From assembly GCA_900323505.1 (NCBI GenBank), contig OOIN01000039.1, forward strand, positions 372,001 to 436,000: 64,000 bases of DNA, written 5' to 3'. The notes beneath the pieces are model-generated. The model was not told where the DNA came from and searched no databases. It saw only the letters and a program-made list of their open reading frames with translations. How positions within the stretch are numbered: position 1 is the stretch's first letter; each line of letters opens with the position of its first letter. The position numbers and the translations under genes were made by a program. This stretch comes from Ustilago trichophora. Lineage: Eukaryota > Basidiomycota > Ustilaginomycetes > Ustilaginales > Ustilaginaceae. Positions 30,227-41,387 of the stretch are shown here, piece after piece.

Positions 30227-33097
30227 ATGTCCGACAACAACCCTGCTCAGAAATACGCCACCCCCGTCAAGGTGGTGCGATCCCAGACCTGGGATGAGTC
30301 CGACTCGCACAGCTTGACCATCGCGTCCCCATCTACACCTGCCTCTAACTCCACCTCGTTGAATGGTGGCGACCTCTTCCGCACCAAGCAGCGCCAGATC
30401 CAAGATGTTCGTGCCCAACAGGATGCTCAGCACACCTTTGCTCAGCACCAGTCCGAGTTTGAAGAGTCGCGCGACAAGCTTCTCGGCGCCATCGACACCA
30501 CCAGCCATTTGCTTGCCGACTTGCGCGACTTCAACAAGAACAAGCGTCTCATCCACTACGCTGCCGCCCATGACCTTGACAAGGCTGGTCCATCGCGTCA
30601 GCAGCTCCCTTCGCACAGGCGCTCTCATTCCAACTCGCCAACCCACAGCCTCGAAGAGGCCGATGCCAACCTGCACTCGTCCTCGGTCGACAGCGCTCAG
30701 CGTCCCATGCCTCCTGCCTTGATGCGCTTCAACACTACACAGGGTCACGCCAGCTTGCCCAGCACTCCCGCCCGCCACATCAGCAGTGGTCACAACTCCA
30801 ACGCATCTCACCACGACGATGAGTCCGATGAATCTACAGACATGTCGGTTCTCAAGCTCGACCTTCGCGTCGGCTCCGTGGCTGCCAACCCACAGGCTCT
30901 CGTTCGCTCACTCGAGCGTTCCTCGGTGGCACAGCTCCTCGACGGCAGAATGGAAAAATCGGAACGTCACCTCGAGAATCTCAAGCAGCGTCTCTCCGAC
31001 ACTCAGTCCAAGGTGTTGGTTACTGGTGATCTCAACGCCGGCAAATCCACTTTCGTCAATGCTCTCCTCCGCCGCCCTCTCATGCCCACGGACCAGCAGC
31101 CTTGCACCACCGTCTTCTGCGAGGTCCTTGACGCCTCCGAACTCAACAGCAACGTCGAGGAAGTTCACATGCTCAAACCAGGCGTAACGTACTCTCCTCG
31201 TGACCAGTCCACCTTCACCCGCCACACTCTGGAAGAAATCGAGCAGATCGTTGCTGAAGCAGAGGAAGTCTCGCCAGAGGACGCCCCCATCCTCAAGTGC
31301 TACGCCCGCGACACCCGCGCCACCCAGGATTCGCTGCTCAAGAACGGCATCGTCGACATTGCTCTCATCGACGCTCCTGGTCTCAACCGCGACAGTCTCA
31401 AGACCACTGCGCTCTTTGCTCGTCAGGAGGAAATCGACGTCGTCGTCTTTGTCGTCAGCGCAGAGAACCACTTTACCCTATCCGCAAAGGAGTTCCTCTG
31501 GAACGCATCGCACGACAAGGCTTTTGTCTTCATCGTCGTCAACAAGTTCGAGTCGATCAAGAACAAGGACAAATGCCGCAAGCTCGTCCTTGACCAGATC
31601 CGCCAACTCAGCCCGCGCACCTACGAGGATGCCGCCAGCCTGGTGCACTTTGTCGACTCGCAGGCCGTCTTTGGCGCCGAAGAGGACACCGTCGCTCCTG
31701 ATACACCATCAGAGGAGCTTGGTCTCAAGGTGCAGGGCAGTCATATGATCGACAGCCGTAGTACCGAGAGCCTGCAGGCTTTCGCGCGTCTCGAGGCTGC
31801 GCTGCGCGACTTTGTGCTGCTCAAGCGTGCCAAGTCGAAGCTGTTGCCCTCCAAGACCTACATGCTGCGTCTCCTCTCGGACATTACATTCCTTGCCAAG
31901 ATCAACACGCAGGTGGCCCAGATCGAGCTTGCCGAGGCCATCAAGGCGCTCGAGGTGGCGCGCCCCGAATTGGCACGTTGCCAGGCATCGCAGCAGAAGC
32001 TCGAGATGGTAGTCGAGGGCGAAGAGGATGAGGCGGTCACCGCGGTAATGCAGGAGGCGCAGCGCAAGCTCACTTCTGCCATCGACCTGATTGGCAACGG
32101 TAAGCCTGCTCTGGAGGCAGTGCAGCTGCCACCCTACCCTGGTCTCTTCAACGTGTGGGAGTACGCACAGGAGGTTCGACACGCTCTTACCTCTTCGCTC
32201 GAGCTCGCGTTACGATCGGTCGAGGACACAGCACGCGGTACCACTTCGCAGGCTGTAGACCGAGTGCAGAAGTTGGGCTTGGCGCATCTTCCGGACAACG
32301 ATGCCGAGAAGCGCCAGAGGATCTTCAACCCAGATGTCATGTTTGCCAAACGCCGCGCAATGCCTGGCCTGGTTGGACTTGGACTGGGTGCCGAGGTGGT
32401 CGAAGTGCAGGCTTCGGACTTCTTTGACGCATACCACCACTTCACCATTGTCACCGGAGGCAGTCTGTCGCAGGACAAGAACAGCACAAAGGACAACAGC
32501 AGCGAGGACGAGCTGAGTCTGGTTTCGTCTGTGTCTCTTGGCCTGGGCGCGCTGACGTTGATGGGCGGCAAAGCGTTTGGCGCCAAGACAGCGGTGGATG
32601 CGTTTGTGCGCATCTCGGATCTAATTGGCAACCCTACTGCACGCCGATGGGCCGGACCCGTGTTTGCGGTGGTTTCGACAGGTCTGGTGGTCTACTTCAT
32701 CTACGATCTGCCCAACAGTGTTCCTCGCAACATCGGCCGTAGCATCAAGTCGGGACTGTTGTCGGGCACCCTGCTGCGCTCCAACACCAGCGATGCCCTG
32801 ACAACAATACCTTCATCGTCGTCGTCGTCATCAGTGAAGAGCCAAGGCGAAGAGCCGTCGTTCACAGCAGTGCACTCGGCGAGGGTGGGACGCGAAACAC
32901 GCAAGGTGCTGCGTCTGGCATCGTGGGATCTGCAAGAACGATTCCGCGTGGCGATTGCGCAGCGTCGTGCCGAAGTGGAGAAGCAGGAGGCCAAGCAGGC
33001 GTCAGCCAACCTTGCGATTGAGTGGTTCGACAAGACCACATCGCGGGTGACCGACATTCGGGGCGAGGTGGACGAGGTGAAAGGTCTCGAGGCCTGA
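30227..33097 (+). CDS. FZO1: Mitofusin-type GTPase of the outer mitochondrial membrane
   Basis: A 956-residue dynamin-related GTPase driving outer-membrane fusion. A Ser-rich N-terminal region of about 120 residues contains LADLRDFNKNKRLIHYAA (first helical bundle). The GTPase domain follows: P-loop GDLNAGKST (about 267-275), switch threonine in QPCTTVF, DAPG (about 383), and NKFE as the base-specificity motif. A heptad-rich region leads to a membrane segment at about 808-826 (AGPVFAVVSTGLVVYFIYDL) and a C-terminal coiled coil (RAEVEKQEAKQAS). Length and order fit yeast Fzo1 (about 855 residues) with a longer N-terminus. There is no intron. The leader before the ATG (TCAACCATG) is pyrimidine-rich. 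Confidence 0.95.
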   Translation: MSDNNPAQKYATPVKVVRSQTWDESDSHSLTIASPSTPASNSTSLNGGDLFRTKQRQIQDVRAQQDAQHTFAQHQSEFEESRDKLLGAIDTTSHLLADLRDFNKNKRLIHYAAAHDLDKAGPSRQQLPSHRRSHSNSPTHSLEEADANLHSSSVDSAQRPMPPALMRFNTTQGHASLPSTPARHISSGHNSNASHHDDESDESTDMSVLKLDLRVGSVAANPQALVRSLERSSVAQLLDGRMEKSERHLENLKQRLSDTQSKVLVTGDLNAGKSTFVNALLRRPLMPTDQQPCTTVFCEVLDASELNSNVEEVHMLKPGVTYSPRDQSTFTRHTLEEIEQIVAEAEEVSPEDAPILKCYARDTRATQDSLLKNGIVDIALIDAPGLNRDSLKTTALFARQEEIDVVVFVVSAENHFTLSAKEFLWNASHDKAFVFIVVNKFESIKNKDKCRKLVLDQIRQLSPRTYEDAASLVHFVDSQAVFGAEEDTVAPDTPSEELGLKVQGSHMIDSRSTESLQAFARLEAALRDFVLLKRAKSKLLPSKTYMLRLLSDITFLAKINTQVAQIELAEAIKALEVARPELARCQASQQKLEMVVEGEEDEAVTAVMQEAQRKLTSAIDLIGNGKPALEAVQLPPYPGLFNVWEYAQEVRHALTSSLELALRSVEDTARGTTSQAVDRVQKLGLAHLPDNDAEKRQRIFNPDVMFAKRRAMPGLVGLGLGAEVVEVQASDFFDAYHHFTIVTGGSLSQDKNSTKDNSSEDELSLVSSVSLGLGALTLMGGKAFGAKTAVDAFVRISDLIGNPTARRWAGPVFAVVSTGLVVYFIYDLPNSVPRNIGRSIKSGLLSGTLLRSNTSDALTTIPSSSSSSSVKSQGEEPSFTAVHSARVGRETRKVLRLASWDLQERFRVAIAQRRAEVEKQEAKQASANLAIEWFDKTTSRVTDIRGEVDEVKGLEA

Positions 33098-34009
33098 TGC
33101 GGCCAAGATCTGTGGAAACACAGCTCACCAAAAACTTTGTTTAGACATTGTTGAGATTGTTGATTGTTCATGTACCAGTATACCTGTTGTATTTATGTTT
33201 TGATTATGTATGTTGCAAAATATGAGAAGATTGATGATGACACAATGTCCAGGTAGCGAGTGGAAAGAGTGGGAGAAAGATCGAGAGCATGAAAGGTAGA
33301 AAGGAAGGAGAATGAGCGAGATGGTCACCGCGGCGGTGTATGTCAGCCGAAACTGCAAATCCGCGGAAATGGAAATGCTTTTTCCGCGCGGAAATTTTAT
33401 CTTGGCCTTTTTTATTTAACAGCTTGGGCGGGTGGGTGGAGAATCGACGCACGGAAGGGCGGTATTTTGTTCATATGCTAGGCTTCATAGCGTACATACT
33501 GGCTGTGGGTGATGTTGACTGTTACACAGGCACGATTGTCGCTATCGTAGCAAGGAGCAAGGAGCAAGGAGGTGGGAGGAGAAGTTGACGAGGAAGTCGG
33601 GGAAAGCAGTGCACGAGGGACGCGTGGGGTTGGAAAAGGCGGGCAAACGGTTTTTGAACAGGGCCAAGCGTGAGGTGCATAAACAAGGATTTCCAGGCAC
33701 CAAAACACAGACCATCAACCCCTGCAGAATCAACAAGATTAACCTACTTTGTAATCGTGCTCAGTGAAGCTTCATGATCGATTGATCCTAAGTGAGCTCA
33801 AGGAAAAGGTCTCGTAGCTCCATAGCCTGAGTGACAGTACAGCATGTGAGCACAAAGGCGAGTGAAAGGCTGCTTGAAGTGTTGCTAGGTAAAGCGCGCC
33901 TGTTGATTGGGACAAGAAAACGAGCGAAAGAAAAATAAAATGCCAAAAAAGGCAGTTGAGCAGAGGTTGCATCCCCAAAGAAAGGGTCTTCGGATTAGCC
34001 ACTGCCGCA

Positions 34010-34010
<1 letters not shown>

Positions 34011-34042
<32 letters not shown>
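34011..34042 (+). repeat. A(32) homopolymer
   Basis: An uninterrupted run of 32 A residues about 270 bases upstream of the ABC-transporter ATG. Such tracts exclude nucleosomes in fungal promoters; a retroposon tail is an alternative. The length may be inaccurate in the assembly. Confidence 0.95.
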
Positions 34043-34046
<4 letters not shown>

Positions 34047-34168
34047 GAAAGAAACAACCACAGAGTCGCTCGGACTGCCTCCGATCTGGTGTCAATCTAC
34101 CTGCCATTCCTGAAGAGATAGCAACACACATCCTTCAACAACACAAAGAAGCTCAGTTCGACACTTGT

Positions 34169-34204
34169 CACCACCACCACCACCACCACCACCACCACCA
34201 CCAA
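34169..34204 (+). repeat. (CAC)n microsatellite
   Basis: About twelve CAC triplets in the probable 5' UTR of the ABC transporter, about 110 bases before its ATG. Confidence 0.95.
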
Positions 34205-34313
34205 TATCATCCCTTTGCGGTTGCTAGCCAATTACTCTGCACCATCCAACACCTAGCTCCATCCGCACCATCAGCACAACTGCGCTGCCCGAGAGCGCGC
34301 ACACCACATCACC

Positions 34314-37300
34314 ATGAGCGGCGCTTCTGCTGCTACCGCCAACGCGCTCCCCCAAGGTGTTCCTGGTGCAGTCGACCAAGTCACTGTTCCACCCACCGTC
34401 TCACAACCTCCATCGCAGCAGCAGCAGCATGCCACCATCGAACCACAACTCGATGCAGGCGCAAAAGATGCTCAACACGCCATCCTCAGCGACCCTCAAC
34501 CCGTCCATGCTTTTGACGACGACCACGTCCAAGATCATGATCAGCACCAATCCCAACACTCGCTACAACCTACATCAGTCCAAGAGTCTCGCCCCGAACA
34601 GGTAGCCATTCCCATGCATTCGACAAGCCGTCCATACACCTCCACTTCCAGCCCCGCTTCCGACAAGGATGATGTACGTTCCTCTTCCTCCTCCCATTCC
34701 AGCACCCAAGGTGAAAAGACCAACGACTCCAACCAGAAGCAGTCCAAGCGCATCAACAAAAAGAACAAGAAGGCCGACGATGGCGCTGTCGACCGCGTCG
34801 GCTTCAAAGAGCTCTACCGTTATGCCACCATCTGGGATCACGTATTCAATTTTATCGGCCTCATTGCCGCCGCTGCTGCCGGTGCTGTTCAGCCCCTCAT
34901 GACCATTGTCTTTGGTAGCCTCACCACCGCCTTCCTTGAGTACTCTAACGCGCTTCTCTTTGGCGGCAACATCCCCGCCGCACGCAACCACTTGAACCAT
35001 GAGATCACCCACGGCGTTCTCTTCCTCGTCTACATCGGAATCGCCATGCTTGCCGCTACCTACATCTACATGGCAGCTTGGGTCTATACCGGTCAAGTCA
35101 TCACCCGCCGTATCCGTGAAAAGTACCTCCAAGCCATCCTCCGCCAGGACATTGCCTACTTTGACGTCGTTGGCGCCGGCGAGATCACCACCAGGATTCA
35201 GAGCGATATCCAGCTCATCCAAGAAGGTATCAGTGACAAGATCCCCATGTCCGTCATGTTTATCAGTGCTTTCGTCACCGGTTTCATCGTCGCCTACGTC
35301 AAGTCCTGGCAGCTCGCCTTGGCATTGAGCTCCATGATCCCCTGTATCATCATCGCTGGTGCCCTCATGAACGCCGTCACCGCCAAGTTGCAGCAGGCCG
35401 AGCTCGACCGAGTCTCCAAAGCTGCTTCCATCGCAGAAGAGGCTCTGGCTACCCTTCGTACCGCTAAAGCCTTCGGCATCGAAGACAATCTCGTCGACCT
35501 CTACGACCAGAGCAACCGCCAAGCAACTCGCTTCGGCATCAAGCGCAGTCTTTATCAAGGTATCGGCATGGGCGTCTTCTTCTTTGTCATTTACAGTGGA
35601 TACGCCCTCGCCTTCTACTTTGGTGCCAAGCTGCTGGCAAGCGGTCACATCCAGTCGGGCACCGTTATGAACGTTATTCTCTCCATCTTGATCGGTGCCT
35701 TCTCCATGGCCATGATGGCGCCCAATATGCAGGCTCTCTCCTATGCCTTTGCTGCCGGTGCAAAGGTCTTCGAGACCATCGACCGCATTCCTCCCATCGA
35801 CAGCTCCGACCCCAATGGTTTGAGACCGCACACGTGCCACGGCAAACTCGAGTTCAAGGATATCGACTTTAGCTACCCTGCACGACCCGATGTGCCCGTG
35901 CTCGACAACTTCACGCTTGAGATTCCCGCCGGTAAGGTTACCGCTCTGGTCGGCGCCTCTGGATCCGGCAAGTCTACCATCGTATCACTGGTCGAAAGAT
36001 TCTACGATCCCGATGGCGGTGCGGCCTACCTTGACGGCGTCGATCTGCGCGACTTGAACCTCAAATGGCTCCGAACCCAGATCGGTCTTGTGTCCCAGGA
36101 ACCCACGCTCTTCTCCACCGACATTCGAAGTAACATTGCCCACGGCCTCATCAACACGCCCTTCCAGAACGCCAGCGAGGAGGAGAGGGAGAAGCTCATC
36201 ATCGACGCCGCCAAGATGGCCAACGCGCACGGGTTCATCTCTCAGCTTCCCAATGGGTATAGCACTATGGTGGGCGAGCGAGGTTTCTTGCTCTCTGGTG
36301 GACAGAAGCAGAGAATCGCCATCGCCAGAGCTATCGTCAAGAACCCAAAGATTCTGTTGCTCGACGAAGCTACCAGTGCGCTCGACACGCAGTCTGAAGC
36401 AGTCGTCCAGGACGCCCTCGAACAGGCTTCTCAGAATCGAACCACCATCACCATCGCCCATCGCCTGTCAACCATCAAGAATGCAGACAAGATCGTCGTC
36501 ATGGGCAAAGGTGTCATTCTCGAAACTGGCAAGCACGATGAACTGCTTGCACTCAACGGGGCCTACGCACAGCTGGTCGATGCCCAAAAGATCCGCGCCA
36601 AGGTCGTCACCCAAGTTTCCGAAGAGGGTGATGACGATGATGAGGCCGAGCCCAGGTTCGTCGCATCCAACGCCCAAGTTCCGCTCGCCACCAGCGACAC
36701 CGAGAAAGCCATCCTCCGCGAAGAAGCTAAGGCCGAGATGCCTGCCGGTCTGGCGAAATCGGCCACGCGTGGATCTGTTGCCTCTGCCATCCTTGCCCAG
36801 CGCCAACGCGAGCAAGATGCAGACAAAGAAAATGAAAAGATTCCCTCCATCTTCTACCTCCTCTACCGACTTGCCAAGATCAACCGCGACCACGTGCTTT
36901 CGCTCTACCTGCCAGGTGTGATCGCGTCGATCTGCTCGGGTGCCGCTTACCCCTGTTTCTCGATTCTGTTCGGACACGCGCTGCAGAACTTTTCCCTCTG
37001 CAGTGCTATCGGCGGTGGTCCATGCCCGGAGCCGACGAGGAGTGTCATGCTGCACGACGCGAACCGCTGGGCATTGTACTTCTTTGTCATTGCCATCCTC
37101 TGCACACTTGCCATCAGCATTCAGACGTATACCCTGATGAAGGCGTCCTCGGTTCTGATGGAGAGGATCCGCCGCATGTCGCTCTTTGCCTACCTCCGCG
37201 CCGATGTGGCCTACCACGACGAAGATGCCCATTCGTCCGGTGCGCTTAGCAACAGTCTAGCCGACAACTCGCAAAAGATCAACGGTCTGGTCGGTGTTAC

Positions 37301-38654
37301 GCTGGGAACGATCATTCAGAGCATTTCGACCCTGGTCACGGGTGCCATCATCGCCCTCGCCAATGGATGGAAGTTGTCGCTGGTGGTTATTGCGTGCATC
37401 CCACTCACGCTGAGTGCCGGATTTGTTCGATTGCAGTTGGTCGTGTTGAAGGATGCCAGGATTAAAAAGGCCTACGAGGGCAGTGCTGCCAAAGCATGCG
37501 AGGCTGCAGGAGCCATGCGTGTGGTAGCGAGTCTGACCAGGGAGGAAGACTGCCTCGAGATCTACAGGCGGGAGCTGGATGCACCGAGCAAGATCTCGCG
37601 AAACACGGCGTTCTATGGCAACTTTTTGTATGCGGTTTCCCAGGCGCTGCAGTTTTGGATTATCGGTTTGGGTTTCTGGTACGGCTCTCATCTGCTGATC
37701 AACGGCGAGTACACGTCTGGACAGTACTTTACCATCTTGACTGCCGTAGTTTTTGGATCTATCCAGGCATCCAATGCGTTCTCCTTTGTTCCCGACATCA
37801 GCAACGCCAAGACCGCCGCTTGGGACAGCATCAAGTTGCTCGACATGGTGCCCGAGATCGACGTGACGAGCGACGAGGGTGAGGTGCTCAGCCATGTGGA
37901 AGGCCATCTCAAGCTGGAAAACGTCCACTTCCGCTACCCTACCCGACCGACAGTCCGCGTGCTTCGAGGCCTCGATATCGAGGTGAAACCAGGCACATAT
38001 GTCGCCCTCGTCGGTGCATCCGGTTGCGGCAAGAGTACCACCATCCAACTGATCCAACGCTTTTACGATACGCTCTCTGGCCGAGTGACGATCGATGGGC
38101 AGGATATTTCCAACCTCAACCTTCGCGAGATTCGCAAGCACATGTCGCTTGTCTCGCAAGAACCGACGCTCTACGATGGCACGATCGAGTTCAACATCCG
38201 TTTGGGAGCCTACGAAGATGCGCAGAGTGTCAGCATGGATGAGCTGCGTGCGGCTGCGGCGTCTGCCAACATCTTGGCATTTATTGAAAGTTTGCCTGAC
38301 AAGTGGGATACGGAAGTGGGTGGTAAAGGAACGCAGCTTAGTGGTGGACAGAAGCAACGTATTGCCATTGCGCGTGCGCTCATTAGGAATCCTCGAATTC
38401 TGTTGCTCGATGAAGCAACGTCAGCACTGGACAGCGATAGCGAGAAGATCGTTCAAGAGGCACTCGACAAAGCTGCAGCTGGTCGAACAACCATTGCCAT
38501 CGCCCACCGATTAAGCACGATTAGTCGCGCAGATTTGATCTACTGTCTCAAAGATGGAAAAGTCGCAGAAAAGGGAACCCATCACGAGCTACTGGCACTC
38601 AACGGGATCTATGCCGACCTTGTGCGCATGCAAGAGTTGCAGAGGGAAGAGTAG
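34314..38654 (+). CDS. Full-size ABCB (MDR/P-glycoprotein/Ste6-type) exporter
   Basis: A 1446-residue ATP-driven exporter with TMD-NBD-TMD-NBD order. A hydrophilic N-terminus of about 165 residues (Gln/His/Ser-rich, then a Lys-rich KKNKKADD) precedes TMD1. NBD1 has Walker A GASGSGKST (about 547), signature LSGGQ (about 660), Walker B ILLLDEATSALD and an H-loop AHRLST. NBD2 has GASGCGKST (about 1234), LSGGQ (about 1343) and ILLLDEATSALD. All catalytic residues appear intact on both sides. An acidic linker (EEGDDDDEAEP) joins the halves. Relatives are S. pombe Pmd1, fungal Mdr1 and the mating-factor exporter Ste6. Substrate (drug, lipid or lipopeptide pheromone) cannot be told from sequence. 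There are no introns. Confidence 0.95.
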   Translation: MSGASAATANALPQGVPGAVDQVTVPPTVSQPPSQQQQHATIEPQLDAGAKDAQHAILSDPQPVHAFDDDHVQDHDQHQSQHSLQPTSVQESRPEQVAIPMHSTSRPYTSTSSPASDKDDVRSSSSSHSSTQGEKTNDSNQKQSKRINKKNKKADDGAVDRVGFKELYRYATIWDHVFNFIGLIAAAAAGAVQPLMTIVFGSLTTAFLEYSNALLFGGNIPAARNHLNHEITHGVLFLVYIGIAMLAATYIYMAAWVYTGQVITRRIREKYLQAILRQDIAYFDVVGAGEITTRIQSDIQLIQEGISDKIPMSVMFISAFVTGFIVAYVKSWQLALALSSMIPCIIIAGALMNAVTAKLQQAELDRVSKAASIAEEALATLRTAKAFGIEDNLVDLYDQSNRQATRFGIKRSLYQGIGMGVFFFVIYSGYALAFYFGAKLLASGHIQSGTVMNVILSILIGAFSMAMMAPNMQALSYAFAAGAKVFETIDRIPPIDSSDPNGLRPHTCHGKLEFKDIDFSYPARPDVPVLDNFTLEIPAGKVTALVGASGSGKSTIVSLVERFYDPDGGAAYLDGVDLRDLNLKWLRTQIGLVSQEPTLFSTDIRSNIAHGLINTPFQNASEEEREKLIIDAAKMANAHGFISQLPNGYSTMVGERGFLLSGGQKQRIAIARAIVKNPKILLLDEATSALDTQSEAVVQDALEQASQNRTTITIAHRLSTIKNADKIVVMGKGVILETGKHDELLALNGAYAQLVDAQKIRAKVVTQVSEEGDDDDEAEPRFVASNAQVPLATSDTEKAILREEAKAEMPAGLAKSATRGSVASAILAQRQREQDADKENEKIPSIFYLLYRLAKINRDHVLSLYLPGVIASICSGAAYPCFSILFGHALQNFSLCSAIGGGPCPEPTRSVMLHDANRWALYFFVIAILCTLAISIQTYTLMKASSVLMERIRRMSLFAYLRADVAYHDEDAHSSGALSNSLADNSQKINGLVGVTLGTIIQSISTLVTGAIIALANGWKLSLVVIACIPLTLSAGFVRLQLVVLKDARIKKAYEGSAAKACEAAGAMRVVASLTREEDCLEIYRRELDAPSKISRNTAFYGNFLYAVSQALQFWIIGLGFWYGSHLLINGEYTSGQYFTILTAVVFGSIQASNAFSFVPDISNAKTAAWDSIKLLDMVPEIDVTSDEGEVLSHVEGHLKLENVHFRYPTRPTVRVLRGLDIEVKPGTYVALVGASGCGKSTTIQLIQRFYDTLSGRVTIDGQDISNLNLREIRKHMSLVSQEPTLYDGTIEFNIRLGAYEDAQSVSMDELRAAAASANILAFIESLPDKWDTEVGGKGTQLSGGQKQRIAIARALIRNPRILLLDEATSALDSDSEKIVQEALDKAAAGRTTIAIAHRLSTISRADLIYCLKDGKVAEKGTHHELLALNGIYADLVRMQELQREE

Positions 38655-39080
38655 AGATCGTATACAGTAGAGACGATTAGTATCCTTAAACGTTATACTT
38701 TGGAATTTTGATTTGGTTCGAAATGGGGTTGCTGCCTTGTTGTGTATCTGACGGTGGTTGAGATTGAGATTGCTTTGGGATGGGCTTGCTTTGTGGTTTG
38801 GACGTGAGGGCGGTTTTGAGATGTGGAGCGCGCTGATGAGACGTGGTGGTCAGAAGCTCAACTTCAACGCGACGTCCAAGAAGACATGCACGCACACACG
38901 CAGACACACACACACGCACACACACATACACGCACACACGGAGATGGCCAAGAGTGGTTGGCACTAAAAATAGGAATAGACCATTCAAAGAAACGTAGGT
39001 ACTGTAACTACATCATGGAAGGCAGTCTTTTTTAAAACAGGACAATCCCCAAGGATGGGAACGAAAGAACCAATCGTGTT
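38655..39080. other. Convergent 3' intergenic region
   Basis: 426 bases between the stop codons of the ABC transporter and LEU1. It contains the CA-rich microsatellite described separately and otherwise nothing recognisable. Confidence 0.5.
38888..38940 (+). repeat. (CA)n-type imperfect microsatellite
   Basis: An alternating CA tract interrupted by CG and TA steps, located in the convergent 3' region between the ABC transporter and LEU1. Confidence 0.9.
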
Positions 39081-41387
39081 TTACCACTCGGTACCGGCAA
39101 CCTTGTTTACGAGGCCCTTTGCGGCAGCTACGACGCCCTCGATCTTGCCCGCCTTGTAACCGAATCCGTCGAGCCAAGGAGTCTGAGCCGACCTCTTGCC
39201 CTCAAACTCGGTGATCTTTGCATCCTTCTGCAAGGTCAGCGCGATATCGTCAAGACCGTTGATGAGGCAGTGACGTGTGAATTCGGGAGTTTCGAAGGCG
39301 AATTTCTCGCTGCCATCTGCAGTGATCACGACCTGGTTCTCGAGGTCGACCGTGATCTCTTTGCCAGCCTTTGCGTCTTCGGTAAGACGCTGGATCTGAG
39401 GCTTGGTAAGCGCGACGGGAAGCTGACCGTTCTTGGTCAGGTTGTTGCGGAAAATGTCACCAAAGGACTCGGCGATGACAGCGCGAATGCCAAAGTCGAG
39501 CAGAGACCAGGCAGCGTGCTCACGCGAAGAACCGCAGCCAAAGTTGGGTCCCGTAACAACGAGGATCTTGGACTGGTCATAAGGCTTCTGGTTGAGAACA
39601 AACGACGGGTCAGCTTCGCCAGTCTTGGGATCATAGCGGATGGGCCAGAAGAGTGCCGAGCCGAGACCGGTGCGCTTGATGGTCTTGAGGAACTGCTTGG
39701 GGATGATCAGGTCGGTATCGACGTTGGAGCGCTCCAGGGGGGCGGCGATGCCGGTGAGGACGGTGAACTTTTCCATTCCTGCGCCGGCGGTGGAGATCTG
39801 GGATGCGGGAATGTCGCGGATCTTGTCCTCATCTGTGGTGGTGGGCTCGGCGTTGGTGGGGGCGGGTGCTGGGGTAGCATCGACAAGGTACGACTTGGGG
39901 TCCGAGACTTGGATCTCAAACTCGGGCTTGGCGGCCTCAGAGCCGACCTTGGTAGCGGAATCGCCGACGACCTTGCGCACGTCGGTGAGGTAACCGGTGA
40001 CGGCACAGGCAGCAGCCATGGCGGGGGACATGAGGTGGGTTCGTCCACCGGCACCCTGTCGGCCCTCAAAGTTTCGGTTCGAAGTGGAAGCGCAACGCTC
40101 ACCGGGGGCGAGCTGGTCAGGGTTCATACCGAGACACATGGAGCAACCTGCTTCTCTCCAGTCGAAACCGGCGGCTTGGAAGATCTTGTCCAGACCCTCG
40201 GCTTCAGCCTGCTTCTTGACCAGACCGGAACCGGGGACAAGCATGCAGTAAAGACCCTCGGCAACCTTGCGACCGTGGAGGACGCGAGCGGCAGCACGAA
40301 GATCTTCGATACGAGCGTTGGTGCAGGAACCGATGAAAACCTTGTCAATCTTGATCTTCTCCATGGGGGTGTTGGCCTCGAGACCCATGTACTCGAGGGC
40401 GCGGGACCAAGCTTTGGCCTCGGCTTCGTTCTTGGCGTTCTTGGGGTCGGGGACGGTGCCGGTGATGGCGACGACGTCCTGTGGCGAGGTACCCCAGGTG
40501 ACGGTGGGAGGAATGTCCTTGGCGTCGATCTTGATGACCGTGTCGTACTGGGCACCTTGGTCGCTGGGGAGCGACTTCCAGTAGGCGAGAGCCTGATCCC
40601 AGGCCTTGCCCTCCTTGGGAGCCAGAGGACGACCCTTGATGTACTCGTAAGTGATCTCGTCAGGAGCGATGAGACCGGCACGGGCACCAGCCTCGATCGA
40701 CATGTTGCAGATCGACATTCGGCCTTCCATGGACAAAGCTCGGATAGCGGAACCGGCGTACTCGATGACGTGGCCTGTACCACCGGCGGTACCGATGATG
40801 CCGATGATGTGGAGAATGATATCTTTTGAGGTGACACCCTCAGAGAGCTGGCCGTCGACCTGGATGAGCATGTTCTTGGCGCGCTTCTGGAGGAGCGTCT
40901 GTGTGGCGAGTACGTGCTCTACCTCGGAAGTACCGATACCGAAAGCGAGAGCGCCAAAGGCACCGTGTGTCGAAGTGTGCGAGTCACCGCAGACAATGGT
41001 GGTACCGGGAAGGGTGAAACCCTGTTCGGGACCGATAATGTGGACGATACCCTGTCGGTTGTCCGAGAGACCAAAGAAAGTGAGACCAAAGGCCTTGACA
41101 TTCTCCTCGAGGGTGAGACACTGAGTTCTGGAATCGGCCTGCTCGACGAAAGACTTTGTGTCCTTGTACGACTTGCGCGAGGCGGTAGGGATGTTGTGGT
41201 CGACAGTGGCGAGGGTGCAGTCGGTTCGGCGGACCTTACGGTTAGCATTACGGAGGCCCTCGAAGGCTTGTGGCGAGGTGACCTCGTGAACGAGGTGACG
41301 GTCAATGTAGATGAGGCAGGTGCCATCGGCCTCCTCGTGGACGAGGTGCGAATCAAAGATCTTTTCGTACAGAGTTTTGGGTGCCAT
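39081..41387 (-). CDS. LEU1: 3-isopropylmalate dehydratase (leucine biosynthesis)
   Basis: A 768-residue cytosolic Fe-S enzyme interconverting 2- and 3-isopropylmalate. The start is the ATG at 41387 ([14 protein letters not shown]); the open frame upstream lacks an ATG. The large aconitase-like domain shows [27 protein letters not shown] and [11 protein letters not shown], whose cysteines bind the [4Fe-4S] cluster, then [16 protein letters not shown]. The small swivel domain follows in the same chain: [13 protein letters not shown] and [14 protein letters not shown]. Length is close to yeast Leu1 (779). The codons are strongly biased, suggesting high expression; this also creates a 519-codon mirror ORF on the plus strand. 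Leucine-responsive control by a Leu3-type factor is known in yeast but is not demonstrable here. Confidence 0.97.
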   Translation of the reverse strand: MAPKTLYEKIFDSHLVHEEADGTCLIYIDRHLVHEVTSPQAFEGLRNANRKVRRTDCTLATVDHNIPTASRKSYKDTKSFVEQADSRTQCLTLEENVKAFGLTFFGLSDNRQGIVHIIGPEQGFTLPGTTIVCGDSHTSTHGAFGALAFGIGTSEVEHVLATQTLLQKRAKNMLIQVDGQLSEGVTSKDIILHIIGIIGTAGGTGHVIEYAGSAIRALSMEGRMSICNMSIEAGARAGLIAPDEITYEYIKGRPLAPKEGKAWDQALAYWKSLPSDQGAQYDTVIKIDAKDIPPTVTWGTSPQDVVAITGTVPDPKNAKNEAEAKAWSRALEYMGLEANTPMEKIKIDKVFIGSCTNARIEDLRAAARVLHGRKVAEGLYCMLVPGSGLVKKQAEAEGLDKIFQAAGFDWREAGCSMCLGMNPDQLAPGERCASTSNRNFEGRQGAGGRTHLMSPAMAAACAVTGYLTDVRKVVGDSATKVGSEAAKPEFEIQVSDPKSYLVDATPAPAPTNAEPTTTDEDKIRDIPASQISTAGAGMEKFTVLTGIAAPLERSNVDTDLIIPKQFLKTIKRTGLGSALFWPIRYDPKTGEADPSFVLNQKPYDQSKILVVTGPNFGCGSSREHAAWSLLDFGIRAVIAESFGDIFRNNLTKNGQLPVALTKPQIQRLTEDAKAGKEITVDLENQVVITADGSEKFAFETPEFTRHCLINGLDDIALTLQKDAKITEFEGKRSAQTPWLDGFGYKAGKIEGVVAAAKGLVNKVAGTEW

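Larger units (their letters stand above)
33098..34313. other. Intergenic, ABC-transporter promoter with simple repeats
   Basis: 1.2 kb between two plus-strand genes. It holds the FZO1 3' UTR, a long A run (34011-34042) and a CAC triplet run (34169-34204), both in what should be the promoter or 5' UTR of the ABC transporter. No gene is recognised. Confidence 0.5.

Noticed and set aside
34575..35840. 421-codon ORF antisense to the ABC transporter
   Set aside because: A shadow of TMD1 coding sequence with no recognisable fold.
39270..40829. 519-codon ORF antisense to LEU1
   Set aside because: The same codon-bias shadow. The true gene on the other strand has all aconitase-family motifs.
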